Assembly: GCF_020905415.1 (NCBI RefSeq)
Contig: NZ_JAJJMP010000001.1
Span: 1,251,501-1,315,500, forward strand
Reading direction: 5' to 3'
DNA: 64,000 bases
Origin: Myroides oncorhynchi
GTDB lineage: Bacteria > Bacteroidota > Bacteroidia > Flavobacteriales > Flavobacteriaceae
Shown here in pieces: positions 27,104-36,160 of the stretch. How positions within the stretch are numbered: position 1 is the stretch's first letter; the number at the start of each line of letters is the position of its first letter. The notes under the pieces are model-generated. The model ran no database searches, was not told where the DNA came from, and saw only the letters and a program-made list of their open reading frames with translations. The position numbers and the translations under genes were made by a program.

Positions 27104-28423
27104 ATGGAGCTTAAAGATAAATTAGTTACGTCTTTTGTAGCTTTTGAACAAGGATTGAAAGGTGAGCACGAAGGGCTACACAACATCCGTTTAGAGGCAT
27201 TAAAGACATTCGAAGATAAAGGTTTTCCTACTAAGAAGGATGAAGCGTGGAAATACACATCATTAAATTCAGTTTTAAAGAATGAGTTTCGCGTACTTCA
27301 AAAAGAGGAAAAAGCGATAGAATACAAAGAAGTTAAAAGGTATTTCTTAAGTGATTCTGATACATATAAATTGGTATTTATCAATGGTGTATTCAGTTCT
27401 CACTTATCATCTACTACACACGATGGATTAGATGTATGTCTAATGTCGTCTGCTATGACTAAGCCTAAATATAAAATGGTAATTGATGCCTTTTATAATA
27501 ACTCGGCTGATAAGTCTGATAGTATGACTGCCTTAAATACTGCATTTGCTACTGAAGGAGCGTTTATTAATGTTCCTAAAGGTAAGGTAGTGGCTAAGCC
27601 TATCGAGATTATATATTTATCTACAGTAGAAGATAAAGCGTTATTAGTACAGCCGCGTAACTTAGTGGTAGTAGGTGAGAATGCTTATGTTCAGATCGTA
27701 GAGAGACACCAGTCTCTTAATGAAGAGATAGTATTAACAAATGCTGTAACAGAGATCGTAGCACAGAAACGTGCTATCGTAGATTTCTATAAACTACAGA
27801 ATGATACGGATAGTGCTACTTTAGTTGATAATACTTATGTGACACAGAAGCAAGAAAGTAGAGTGTCTGTACATACGTTTTCATTCGGTGGGAAGTTAAT
27901 GAGAAACAACTTGAATTTCTACCAAGATGGCGAACGTATTGATAGTACACTGAAAGGCATAACACTGATAGGAGCAAAACAGCATGTGGATCACTATACA
28001 TTAGTATCTCATAATCAACCGAACTGTGAGAGCCATCAAAACTATAAAGGTATCTATGATGATAACTCTACAGGGGTATTTAATGGTAAGATCTATGTAG
28101 ATAAAATAGCACAGAAGACAGATGGTTTCCAAAAGAGTAATAACATATTACTAAGTGAGAAAGCAACTATCTATGCTAAACCACAGTTAGAGATCTTCGC
28201 TGATGATGTGAAGTGTTCACACGGATGTACAATAGGACAGCTGAATGAGGATGCAATGTTCTATATGCGTCAAAGAGGTATTCCTCAAAAAGAGGCAAAA
28301 GCATTACTGATGTATGCTTTTACAGATGAAGTAATGGAGTCTGTAAAAATACCTGAGCTAAAAGCAAAAGTAGCTAAGGTTATTGCTAACAAATTAGGAG
28401 TATCAATGGGATTTGAAATTTAA
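27104..28423 (+). CDS. sufD: Fe-S cluster assembly protein SufD
   Basis: A 439-residue partner of SufB in the SufBC2D complex. It has the shared SufB/SufD beta-helix core and the C-terminal marks VKCSHGCTIGQLNEDAMFYM and RQRGIPQKEAKALLMYAF. The N-terminal helical region includes FPTKKDEAWKYTSLNSVL. It is the last gene of this half of the suf locus and is followed by a terminator at 28451. The cysteine desulfurase partner sufS lies about 8.8 kb further on. Confidence 0.96.
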   Translation: MELKDKLVTSFVAFEQGLKGEHEGLHNIRLEALKTFEDKGFPTKKDEAWKYTSLNSVLKNEFRVLQKEEKAIEYKEVKRYFLSDSDTYKLVFINGVFSSHLSSTTHDGLDVCLMSSAMTKPKYKMVIDAFYNNSADKSDSMTALNTAFATEGAFINVPKGKVVAKPIEIIYLSTVEDKALLVQPRNLVVVGENAYVQIVERHQSLNEEIVLTNAVTEIVAQKRAIVDFYKLQNDTDSATLVDNTYVTQKQESRVSVHTFSFGGKLMRNNLNFYQDGERIDSTLKGITLIGAKQHVDHYTLVSHNQPNCESHQNYKGIYDDNSTGVFNGKIYVDKIAQKTDGFQKSNNILLSEKATIYAKPQLEIFADDVKCSHGCTIGQLNEDAMFYMRQRGIPQKEAKALLMYAFTDEVMESVKIPELKAKVAKVIANKLGVSMGFEI

Positions 28424-28450
28424 TTTCACGTTTTTTATACTTGGTCAAAT

Positions 28451-28483
28451 AAAAAAGAGACTGCCAATCGGTAGTCTCTTTTT
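28451..28483 (+). terminator. terminator after sufD
   Basis: AGAGACTGCC pairs with GGTAGTCTCT around AATC, flanked by A and T runs. Confidence 0.8.
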
Positions 28484-28557
28484 GCATTTATATTAATGCA
28501 TGTGGTTGTTCTGGTGGTGTATATCTTGCTTATAATGTCAATGTTTTGGTTTTATTA

Positions 28558-28593
28558 AAACGACCTAGTTACTTGGGGATAACTAGGTCGTTT
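28558..28593. repeat. perfect 14-bp inverted repeat
   Basis: AAACGACCTAGTTA (28558-28571) and TAACTAGGTCGTTT (28580-28593) flank eight bases. There is no long T run on the plus strand and only four T on the minus strand. It lies between the terminators of two convergent transcripts, so it is not clearly a terminator. Confidence 0.6.
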
Positions 28594-28971
28594 AAGAAAA
28601 AGAATGTTTGTTGTTTTTGTTGTACTATGTCTATTACATATACCGTGCTAAAAAAAATAGTTTATCGTATTTTAATATTGATATATGTTGTTTTTATTAT
28701 GTTTTTAAATTAATTAAGCTGTTTTTTGTTTTATTAATGTGTTAATAAGTTGATGTAAATATAAAATGTGAATTGGTCTATCGTAGAGATGATGAGGTAC
28801 TTAGCTCCTTCAGTTAATAGGTAGTGGCAGCAATATGTATAGTTTTGAGGTATTTTAAGCTTATTTGAGCTCATTTAGTAGATCAAGAGATGTACACTTT
28901 GTTTTTTAGGAAATAATATCTTCTTAGAGCTATTTATTTGGAAGGGAAATAATAGACTGAGTATAGGTAAC
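28594..28971. other. noncoding stretch
   Basis: About 380 AT-rich bases between the inverted repeat and the nrdA terminator. Nothing recognised. Confidence 0.4.
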
Positions 28972-28975
28972 AAAA

Positions 28976-29003
28976 AAAGAGAACCTCCGTAGAGATTCTC
29001 TTT
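28976..29003 (-). terminator. terminator of the nrdBA operon
   Basis: AAAGAGAACCTC pairs with GAGATTCTCTTT with one mismatch. A seven-T run follows on the minus strand. Confidence 0.75.
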
Positions 29004-29031
29004 ATAGATATAAGATAATAATCGAAATTAT

Positions 29032-30729
29032 TTACGATTCACAACTGCTACAAGTAACTAAGTTAGTTACCATTTCTTTAGATACACTTTGACTGCGTTG
29101 GTAGTAAAGTGTTTTAACTCCTAGTTTCCACGCTTCGATCATTAAGTTGTTAACTTCTTTAATAGGAAGGGCAGAAGGGATGTTAAGGTTTAAACTCTGT
29201 GCTTGGTCCACATATTTTTGTCTAACAGCTGCCTGTTGTACAATCTCTAGTTGACTAATCTCTTTAAATGTTTTGAATACTGCTTTTTCTTCTTCAGTTA
29301 ATCCTTCTATCGTCTGGACACTACCGCCGTTTAGCATAATAGTTCTCCATGTCTCTTCATTGTCTAGACCTTTTTGTTCTAAAAGTTGCATTAGATATTT
29401 GTTCTTACGCATGAAGTTTCCTTTAGATAGTCCAGCTTTGTAGTAGTTACTACTAAATGGCTCGATACCTGGAGATGTCTGTCCTAAGATAGCTGATGAA
29501 GATGTAGTAGGAGCAATAGCCATCGTAGTGGTATTACGTCTTCCGTATCCTTTTAATATCTCTGGTTCTCCGTAGATACGCGCTAACTCTTGAGAAGCTT
29601 TATCTGCTTTAGTGCTGATGTTTTGGAATATAGAGTTTGTTAGCATTTTAGCTTGTAACCCTTCAAATGGGATCATATTCTTCTGTAAATATGAGTGCCA
29701 TCCTAATACTCCTAATCCTAGGGCTCTATGACGTTTAGCAAAGCGATTAGCTGCTGCTAAGTAATAGTTACCTTCTGTCTTCTCGATGAACTCCTGTAAT
29801 ACAGCATCAAGGAAGAATATAGCTAACTTCACTGCTTCTGTGTCTTTCCACTCATCATATAGTTCTAAGTTCATAGATGATAAACAGCAGATGAATGATT
29901 CGTCATCAGATGAAGGAAGCATAATCTCAGAACATAAGTTACTTGCGTTCACACGCATATTAAGATCTTTATATACTTGAGGTTTATTACTATTCACGTT
30001 GTCAGAGAAGAATAAATAAGGCATTCCTTTCTGTTGACGACTTTCTAATACTTTAGCCCATAACTGTCTTTTATCTCTATCTCCATCAATCATCTCTTGC
30101 ATCCAGTAGTCTGGAATACAAACACCGTAGAATAGATTCTGAATAGGGTTACCAATATTTTTAATATTTAGGAATTCCTCACAGTCAGGGTGATCGATGT
30201 CTAAATAAGCTGCAAATGCACCACGGCGTACACCTCCCTGAGAGATAGTGTCCATAGCCGTGTCAAATAACTTCATGAAACTTACTGCACCACTACTTTT
30301 ACCATTATCAGTAACTGCACTTCCACGCTCACGTAGCGTACCAAAATATCCAGAAGTACCACCACCAATCTTAGTTTGCATAATCACTTCACCAAGTTTA
30401 TGTGTAATACCTTCTATACCATCAGGTATATGTACGTTAAAACACGAGATAGGCAATCCTCTTTCTGTACCCATATTAGCCCATATAGGAGAGCTTAAGC
30501 TCATCCATCCACGTTCTATCATCTCTTGAAAAGATTCTTTTAATTCTGGTTTATATAAACGTTTAGCAGCAGCAGTCGTAATACGGTCAATAGCTCCTTC
30601 AACTGTCTCGCCTTTTAATAAGTAACCTCTGTTAAGGATTTGCTCACTTTCAGAGTTCTTCCACCATAGTTTAGGTACTAGGTTATTATCGTTATCTTCA
30701 GTCTGTAATGGTAATGAGAAATTATTCAT
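29032..30729 (-). CDS. nrdA: class I ribonucleotide reductase, large (catalytic) subunit
   Basis: A 565-residue alpha subunit reducing ribonucleotides to deoxyribonucleotides. It is much shorter than E. coli NrdA (761) because it begins directly at the ten-stranded barrel region with no N-terminal ATP-cone. Catalytic cysteines occur in GLPISCFNVHIP and NASNLCSEIMLP. The radical/redox C-terminus ends TCSSCES, and two Tyr for radical transfer lie in KTLYYQRSQS. GGGTSGYFG and SQGGVRRGAFAAYLD are family blocks. It lies 28 nt after nrdB. Absence of the ATP-cone in both subunits implies no classical dATP overall inhibition by that module. Confidence 0.95.
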   Translation of the reverse strand: MNNFSLPLQTEDNDNNLVPKLWWKNSESEQILNRGYLLKGETVEGAIDRITTAAAKRLYKPELKESFQEMIERGWMSLSSPIWANMGTERGLPISCFNVHIPDGIEGITHKLGEVIMQTKIGGGTSGYFGTLRERGSAVTDNGKSSGAVSFMKLFDTAMDTISQGGVRRGAFAAYLDIDHPDCEEFLNIKNIGNPIQNLFYGVCIPDYWMQEMIDGDRDKRQLWAKVLESRQQKGMPYLFFSDNVNSNKPQVYKDLNMRVNASNLCSEIMLPSSDDESFICCLSSMNLELYDEWKDTEAVKLAIFFLDAVLQEFIEKTEGNYYLAAANRFAKRHRALGLGVLGWHSYLQKNMIPFEGLQAKMLTNSIFQNISTKADKASQELARIYGEPEILKGYGRRNTTTMAIAPTTSSSAILGQTSPGIEPFSSNYYKAGLSKGNFMRKNKYLMQLLEQKGLDNEETWRTIMLNGGSVQTIEGLTEEEKAVFKTFKEISQLEIVQQAAVRQKYVDQAQSLNLNIPSALPIKEVNNLMIEAWKLGVKTLYYQRSQSVSKEMVTNLVTCSSCES

Positions 30730-30757
30730 ATAATAGTATGGAATGTAAAGTGATTAA

Positions 30758-31735
30758 TTAAAAAAGGTCATCTGCAGAGAAACTCTTATCATGTTTTGTA
30801 TAATCTACTGGTCTCTTTGCAAAGAAATCATCTAAACTGTTAGCAAATACATCCTCTTCAAACCATTTCATCGGGTTATATTGTTCGCTAGTAATGTTAT
30901 ATACTTTTTTCAAACCTATTTTTTGCATGCTTTCATCAACTCTGAATTTCATGAAGTTTAAAAGATCTGCTTTATTTACAGTTTCAATTTCTCCAGTACT
31001 AAAGATCCAATCCAATATTCTACTTTCAATATCAATTGATTTATGAATTACTTCATTTACATGGTTGATTAGGTCTTCATCGAAAAAGTCTGGGAATTCA
31101 TCTCTAATAATATTGACAATGTAGATACCCGCATTAGCGTGTACTTGTTCATCTACAGAAGTCCAAGCTATTATATTACTAACGTTTTTCATTAATCCTT
31201 TGAAACGCGTAAAAGATAAAATAATAGCAAACTGACTAAACAAAGAGACATTCTCTATAAGTAAAGAGAATAAGATAAGTGATACTACATATTTCTTGCG
31301 GTCAGTATAGTTACCTGAATTTTCTAAAACTTCAGTTAAATACTCTACTCTTTCTTTGATAACAGGTACAGTTAATAAGTTCTCAAACTCATCATTGTAA
31401 CCTAAAACATCTAACAATCTTGAATATGCTTCAGAGTGTCTGAATTCGCACTCCGCAAATGTACTTCCTAGTCCATTAAATTCAGGTTTTGGAAAATGTT
31501 GATATAAGTTTCCCCAGAAAGTCTTAACTGCTACTTCGATTTGAGCGATAGCCAATAAACTGTGTTTAATAGCTAGTTGTTCTTCTTTCGTTAAGTGTGA
31601 ATGGAAGTCTTGTGTATCTGCTGTGAAGTCAACTTCACTATGTACCCAAAAAGACTTATTAATAGCATCCGTGAATTGGTATATACCTGGATATTCAAAA
31701 GGTTTGTAGTTTACTCTTTTATCAAAAATCGACAT
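30758..31735 (-). CDS. nrdB: class I ribonucleotide reductase, small (radical-generating) subunit
   Basis: A 325-residue ferritin-like beta subunit. Metal ligands are readable: Glu in AQIEVAVKTFW, Glu and His in CEFRHSEAYSRL, Glu in LLIENVSLFSQF, Glu and His in VDEQVHANAG. A Tyr is present four residues after the first His, in the usual radical position. The first ligand is Glu rather than the Asp of E. coli. The protein looks related to the Flavobacterium johnsoniae enzyme, described as class Id with a dimanganese cofactor; that assignment is inference. First gene of nrdBA, with a long leader. Confidence 0.92.
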   Translation of the reverse strand: MSIFDKRVNYKPFEYPGIYQFTDAINKSFWVHSEVDFTADTQDFHSHLTKEEQLAIKHSLLAIAQIEVAVKTFWGNLYQHFPKPEFNGLGSTFAECEFRHSEAYSRLLDVLGYNDEFENLLTVPVIKERVEYLTEVLENSGNYTDRKKYVVSLILFSLLIENVSLFSQFAIILSFTRFKGLMKNVSNIIAWTSVDEQVHANAGIYIVNIIRDEFPDFFDEDLINHVNEVIHKSIDIESRILDWIFSTGEIETVNKADLLNFMKFRVDESMQKIGLKKVYNITSEQYNPMKWFEEDVFANSLDDFFAKRPVDYTKHDKSFSADDLF

Positions 31736-31874
31736 AGCTGTATTTTATTTGGTTTATAAGTCTTGTCAAATTCTGCTACCTCAAAACGACTTGTTTTGTA
31801 CATGGCTAATTGTTTTAAACTAGCTAAAACACTGTGATAAGTGCCTAAAGCATTGTAAAGAACTGACAAAGTTA
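31736..31874 (-). promoter_or_regulatory. nrdBA promoter and long leader with two inverted repeats
   Basis: Minus-strand -7 box TAACTTTG (31867-31874) lies 131 nt before the nrdB ATG. The leader contains CAAAAC/GTTTTG (31782-31787, 31793-31798) and TGTTTTA/TAAAACA (31811-31817, 31825-31831). The two could be stem-loops or operator sites. No obvious NrdR box pair was recognised. Confidence 0.5.
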
Positions 31875-32016
31875 TCTTAGCTAATTTACTGTTTACTAAG
31901 GACTAAATCAATAAAAAATATTTGAAATGTGTAATTAGTTATTAAATATCTGTTGATAACTATTCTTTGAATAAATGTTGTGATTATCAATTTTTAGGTA
32001 GGAGTATTTATATTTT

Positions 32017-33004
32017 ATGTATGTCCGTTATTTGTCATAAGCTGTAATATTGGCAATAATAAGCCTATCAAAGAGCTTTTCACCAAAGTATCTTCTATTA
32101 AGTTTATAAACGAATTCATCTAAGTAAGCTTGAAGGTATTTTCGTTTAATTTTATGGTAATTTCCCAGTAGATTTCTTTTAGCATTACTGATAGCTATAT
32201 GTACCCATTTTAGAGTCTCTTTTGTTGTTTGTTCTGATGATTTTTCAGTAATATGTATCTGAACAAAATCTGAAATATCTACATAAGAAGTACTCTTATC
32301 AGTTAAGACAATGCTACTTTCTTCAATATTTTTCCTGATCATTTCATTAACACTTTCAGCTTTATGATCTTCTAAAACAACAGCTTTAAAAAAGCGTACA
32401 TGATTTTGTTTTTCACCTGTTTCTATGTTCTCTAAAACTGTACTTTCAGCCATAATAGCAACATTTTGAACACCTGTAGATCCTCGACCACTTTTAGTTT
32501 TAGATTTCTCTATTTCAGATGTTTCTACTTTAAAATATCCCTCATCCATCTCTAACATTCCCTCTAAAGTATACTTGCTATCTCTATTACCCATTGCCTT
32601 GCGAAGCTTATGTACCATTGCCCATACTGGCTCATATCTTTTTAGTCCTAATTGCTTTTGAATTTCTAAAGTTGAAAAGCCTTTTTTAGTCGCTGTCATT
32701 AAGAACATTGTCTTATACCATATCAAAAAAGATAGTTTTGAATGCTCCATAATTGTACCACTTTTTAAAGTCATACGAGAACGACATTTTTTACATTCAT
32801 AACTCCATCTACTTTGAATCCAATAGTGGGCATCATGACCACATCTTTGACAAGTAACTCCTAACTTATCACGTTGCTCTTTAAAATGTAAACGGCAAGC
32901 TTCTTCACTTGTAAATTCAGCCGAAAAGGTAAAAAGGTTTAGCATGACTTTCTTATGTTTTAGACTACAAATATAGCATTATGTCGTTAAACGGAGATAC
33001 ATTT
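32017..33004. mobile_element. IS1595-family insertion sequence, apparently intact
   Basis: About 986-988 bp. The left end ATGTATGTCCGTTA (32017-32030) matches the right end read on the other strand, ATGTATCTCCGTTTA (33002-32988), with two or three differences. One full-length transposase fills it, and its stop codon lies inside the left inverted repeat. TATATTTT occurs at 32009-32016 and 33005-33012, a possible 8-bp target duplication, although the exact edges are ambiguous in AT-rich DNA. Confidence 0.8.
32028..32945 (-). CDS. IS1595-family transposase (ISXO2-like DDE domain)
   Basis: A 305-residue transposase. The N-terminus has a zinc-ribbon-like part (CQRCGHDAHYWIQSRWSYEC and KKCRS, Cys pairs). 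The helix-turn-helix-like QKQLGLKRYEPVWAMVHKLR comes next, then the catalytic core: Asp in LEMDEGYF, Asp in IVLTDKSTSY and the block WVHIAISNAKRNLLGNYHKI with LQAYLDEFVYKLNRR that marks the ISXO2-like family. No frameshift is seen, so the element may still be active. It separates nrdBA from the heme genes. Confidence 0.9.
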   Translation of the reverse strand: MLNLFTFSAEFTSEEACRLHFKEQRDKLGVTCQRCGHDAHYWIQSRWSYECKKCRSRMTLKSGTIMEHSKLSFLIWYKTMFLMTATKKGFSTLEIQKQLGLKRYEPVWAMVHKLRKAMGNRDSKYTLEGMLEMDEGYFKVETSEIEKSKTKSGRGSTGVQNVAIMAESTVLENIETGEKQNHVRFFKAVVLEDHKAESVNEMIRKNIEESSIVLTDKSTSYVDISDFVQIHITEKSSEQTTKETLKWVHIAISNAKRNLLGNYHKIKRKYLQAYLDEFVYKLNRRYFGEKLFDRLIIANITAYDK

Positions 33005-33254
33005 TATATTTTAATTTATTGTTATTAGATTATCCTAATCCCATTTAGCTATTTCTGCTTTTTACAGAAAGGAGGTGGAAAATATGTAATTTGTGTTTTT
33101 TGAGATGTAGAAGGTGGTCTACTTATTAGATGATTTTATAGAAGGGTATCGTATAATTTTTTCTATTTTCTACGTACCGTATTTTGCAACTCTAAGAAGA
33201 TTTAGGAGATTTACCTAAGTTTATTTTGCAATATAGAATGAGCTAAAAATAAAA

Positions 33255-33278
33255 ATGCGGAAGAATAATCTCCCGCAT
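33255..33278 (-). terminator. terminator of the hmu operon
   Basis: ATGCGGAAGA pairs with TCTCCCGCAT (one G-U type pair on the transcript), followed on the minus strand by TTTTTATTTTT. Confidence 0.75.
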
Positions 33279-33289
33279 CTAAAATATAA

Positions 33290-34330
33290 TTAAGCTAGTT
33301 TAGCTACTAATTCTCTCCATTGTTCTAATTCTGGTATTCCTGGTTTTCTCTTACCAAAGAATTGAACGATGATTTCTCCTATTTCATTAAATACTTCGAT
33401 AGAGGTAACAATGCCATCTTCAGTTGGCTTGCGTACAACCCAAGTCTGAGCGATCTTATCCATATCTAAGTGCATATTGAAGTCTGGGTCAAGTACATTG
33501 TACCAGTTCTGGTGCCACATCGTTCTCTTAACTTCACCTGTATGGATCTGAATATTTCCTCTGTTTCCTACGAATACCATAATCGGTGTTTGAGATTCAG
33601 AAGCTCCTTCTAACATAGTTACGATTGCATCCTTAGTGATTTGTTTGGCATAGAATTCATCTGGTGCAAGGCGTAGTGCTTGTGTACGAGTTACATTAAA
33701 CTTTCTTAGTAACATAAAGAAATCATGTGTATCCTTTAATTCTTTCCAAGCGCTTCTGAAACCTTCTACATCAATCTCCTCATCTAATCTCTCGTCAAGA
33801 TTATGTAAGTAAGCTTCAGTAGTTTCTTCTGTTGATTGATCATCAGAAGTATATTTCTTTACTAAGGCGTGAAATGCCTCTTCATTACTCTGTGTTACTA
33901 AATATATCTTGTGAATAGCTTCTCCATCTTTACCAAAGAATTGTAAGCTCATTCTATCTTTATCTCCTGTTTTCTCTACTACAGCAAAGACTTTTTTCCA
34001 ATGGCTTAAGAAGATTCTCAAGTCAATATCAGGATTGACAAATAAACCTGCATGAGGGCTGCTAAAGTCTGGATTAGCATACACTCCTTTGCGTTCGTGT
34101 ACACATTCGTCATTGCGTGTTAGTGCCATCACTTTACCTAAAGATTCTACTTCAGATAGCATTGCTTCAAATTCAGGTCTTAATCTAGTAACAGAATCAC
34201 CTATTTGAGTAGCTAATAACTCCATTTCACTAACGTTAAGTTCGTTAGCAGCGTTGCGTATTCTAGTATGAGGATTGGTAGCTTTTAAAGCATCCCAACG
34301 TTCTTTTAAAGTTTGAGTGTTTGTATTCAT
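33290..34330 (-). CDS. hmuS: heme-degrading/heme-handling factor HmuS
   Basis: A 346-residue cytoplasmic protein of the HemS/ChuS/HmuS family, with the internal duplication typical of the group. The two halves carry similar blocks: VMALTRNDECVHERKGVY with LRIFLSHWKKVFAVVEK, and PIMVFVGNRGNIQIHTGEVK with HLDMDKIAQTWVVRKP. It takes heme delivered by the transporter and degrades it or passes it on to release iron. It is the last gene of hmuT-U-V-S, 11 nt after hmuV. Confidence 0.92.
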   Translation of the reverse strand: MNTNTQTLKERWDALKATNPHTRIRNAANELNVSEMELLATQIGDSVTRLRPEFEAMLSEVESLGKVMALTRNDECVHERKGVYANPDFSSPHAGLFVNPDIDLRIFLSHWKKVFAVVEKTGDKDRMSLQFFGKDGEAIHKIYLVTQSNEEAFHALVKKYTSDDQSTEETTEAYLHNLDERLDEEIDVEGFRSAWKELKDTHDFFMLLRKFNVTRTQALRLAPDEFYAKQITKDAIVTMLEGASESQTPIMVFVGNRGNIQIHTGEVKRTMWHQNWYNVLDPDFNMHLDMDKIAQTWVVRKPTEDGIVTSIEVFNEIGEIIVQFFGKRKPGIPELEQWRELVAKLA

Positions 34331-34341
34331 AGTTGTTGTTT

Positions 34342-35118
34342 TTATGTTCCAAAGATGATTAGAGGATTATTACTCACTGGGTTTTTAGCCACTACACAGG
34401 GGAAGTTATATACTTTAGTAATAATTTCTTGTGTTAGTACCTGTTCAGGGACATCATATATTACTTTCTTACCTTTTTCTAAAAGCAATATCTTATCTGC
34501 ATATTGAGCGGCTAGATTTAGATCGTGTAATACTACAATGGCAGTATTGCCTTTAGCAGTAAATTCCTTTATGATATCCATAATGCGATGCTGATGCAAG
34601 ACATCAAGATTGTTTAAAGGCTCATCTAAGAATAACAGTTTATTCTCTACATTATTGTTTAATTGCGATAGAACTCTGGCTAAATGTACACGTTGCTTTT
34701 CACCACCGGATAAGTGATTGTATTCTCTGTGTTGTAACGGGCAGATATCTATGCAGTCCATACTCTCCTTCACTGCAGTTTTATCTTCCTCAGTAGGGAT
34801 ATGATCAAAGTAAGGGTATCTTCCCATCATCACTACGTCTTCTACATTAAGCGGAATATCGCCATTGTGATGTTGTGAGAACTTCGCTTTGTGCTTTGGT
34901 AGCTCTTTTGTACACCATTTAGGATATTCACATGATTTAAGAAGTACTTTGTTACCTTTCTCATGTATTTCATCAGCTAGTATACTTAAGAAAGTTGACT
35001 TACCAGCTCCATTAGGCCCAAGAATAGCGATAAACTCACCTTCTTTACATTCGAAGTCTATATCATTGATTATATAGCTTCCCTTGGCCAAGTAGTTTAT
35101 TTTATATGCTTCAATCAT
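34342..35118 (-). CDS. hmuV: heme ABC transporter ATP-binding protein
   Basis: A 258-residue ABC ATPase. Walker A is GPNGAGKST (residues about 34-42), the signature is LSGGEKQRVHLARVL, Walker B is KLLFLDEPLNNLDVLHQ, and the H-loop is AIVVLHDLNLA. It is of the FepC/HmuV type and energises uptake of heme with HmuU and HmuT. Overlap with neighbours is absent, but the spacing is only 3 nt to hmuU and 11 nt to hmuS, so co-transcription is expected. Confidence 0.93.
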   Translation of the reverse strand: MIEAYKINYLAKGSYIINDIDFECKEGEFIAILGPNGAGKSTFLSILADEIHEKGNKVLLKSCEYPKWCTKELPKHKAKFSQHHNGDIPLNVEDVVMMGRYPYFDHIPTEEDKTAVKESMDCIDICPLQHREYNHLSGGEKQRVHLARVLSQLNNNVENKLLFLDEPLNNLDVLHQHRIMDIIKEFTAKGNTAIVVLHDLNLAAQYADKILLLEKGKKVIYDVPEQVLTQEIITKVYNFPCVVAKNPVSNNPLIIFGT

Positions 35119-35121
35119 GGT

Positions 35122-36153
35122 TTAGAGTGATTTTTTAAACTTTATCAATATAGCTATAAATACTGGTGCTCCCATGATAGAAGTTAGTATTCCGATAGGT
35201 ATCTCTGATGGAGGTACTAACGTTCTACTTATTGTATCTGCTACGAGAAGTAAGATACTTCCACATAGTGTTGATAATGGCAAGATAAAGTAATAATTAG
35301 ACTTAAATACTAGGCGTAAAATATAGGGAACAATTAGTCCTACAAATCCGATAGTACCAGTGAAAGCTACGATAGTCCCTACCATTAAAGCAGATAGTAA
35401 GACGATCATTTTTTTAGTTCTCTCAACTGGAATTCCTAGGTGAGTCGCATCTCGTTCACCTAACATCATTGCGTTTAAAGCCTTGCCTTTATTGATAAGT
35501 AAGACAATAGAAGTAAGTACTACTGCAGCCAGAATACCTACTTTAGTCCACGTGGCTCCAGCTAAACTCCCCAATGTCCAGAAAGTAAGGTTTCTTAGTT
35601 CTTCATCACTTGATAAGTAAGTAAGTAGACCTGTTGCTGCACCTGTAAGAGCTGTAATAGCAACTCCCGATAACAAAAGTATACTTACATTAGTTTTACC
35701 TCCATTCGTAGACATTTTATAAACGAATGTCATCGTTATAATTGCTCCTACGAAACTCATTATACTTAATAGTGAGTAGTGTATTACCTCTGGAATTAGC
35801 GGTTTGATATGTGCTCCTAACACGATAGTTAGGGCAGCGAATAATACTGAACCTGCGGTAATACCTATAAGATCTGGGGATGCCAAAGGATTCTTGAACA
35901 TTCCTTGTAAAGTTGTTCCTGCAAGAGATAGTCCAGCGCCCGTTAAGATTGCCATTATAACTCTGGGAAGTCGAACATCAAAAAATACATAATGGTCGCT
36001 TGGATTTACCTCTTGCGTTGTGAACAATATTGTATATAATGTCTGAAACGTACCCGCTTCAAACTGGTAAACTCCTATAAATATAGACACAGTGGCTATT
36101 ACAATTAAGATAATAGATAATAGCAATGCGTAAAAAGAGAGTTTGGTTTTCAT
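35122..36153 (-). CDS. hmuU: heme ABC transporter permease (FecCD family)
   Basis: A 343-residue inner-membrane permease with about ten hydrophobic segments. FecCD marks are DVRLPRVIMAILTGAGLSLA, GTTLQGMFKNPLASPDLIG and FIGFVGLIVP-like TGTIGFVGLIVPYILR, and the C-terminal RTLVPPSEIPIGILTSIMGA. It forms the channel for heme across the inner membrane. The gene starts 7 nt after hmuT. Confidence 0.93.
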   Translation of the reverse strand: MKTKLSFYALLLSIILIVIATVSIFIGVYQFEAGTFQTLYTILFTTQEVNPSDHYVFFDVRLPRVIMAILTGAGLSLAGTTLQGMFKNPLASPDLIGITAGSVLFAALTIVLGAHIKPLIPEVIHYSLLSIMSFVGAIITMTFVYKMSTNGGKTNVSILLLSGVAITALTGAATGLLTYLSSDEELRNLTFWTLGSLAGATWTKVGILAAVVLTSIVLLINKGKALNAMMLGERDATHLGIPVERTKKMIVLLSALMVGTIVAFTGTIGFVGLIVPYILRLVFKSNYYFILPLSTLCGSILLLVADTISRTLVPPSEIPIGILTSIMGAPVFIAILIKFKKSL

Positions 36154-36160
36154 TCTGTGA

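Noticed and set aside
35540..35560. CACGTG in hmuU (GTCCACGTGGCTCC)
   Set aside because: The flanks do not match parS, and a bare CACGTG hexamer is expected by chance.
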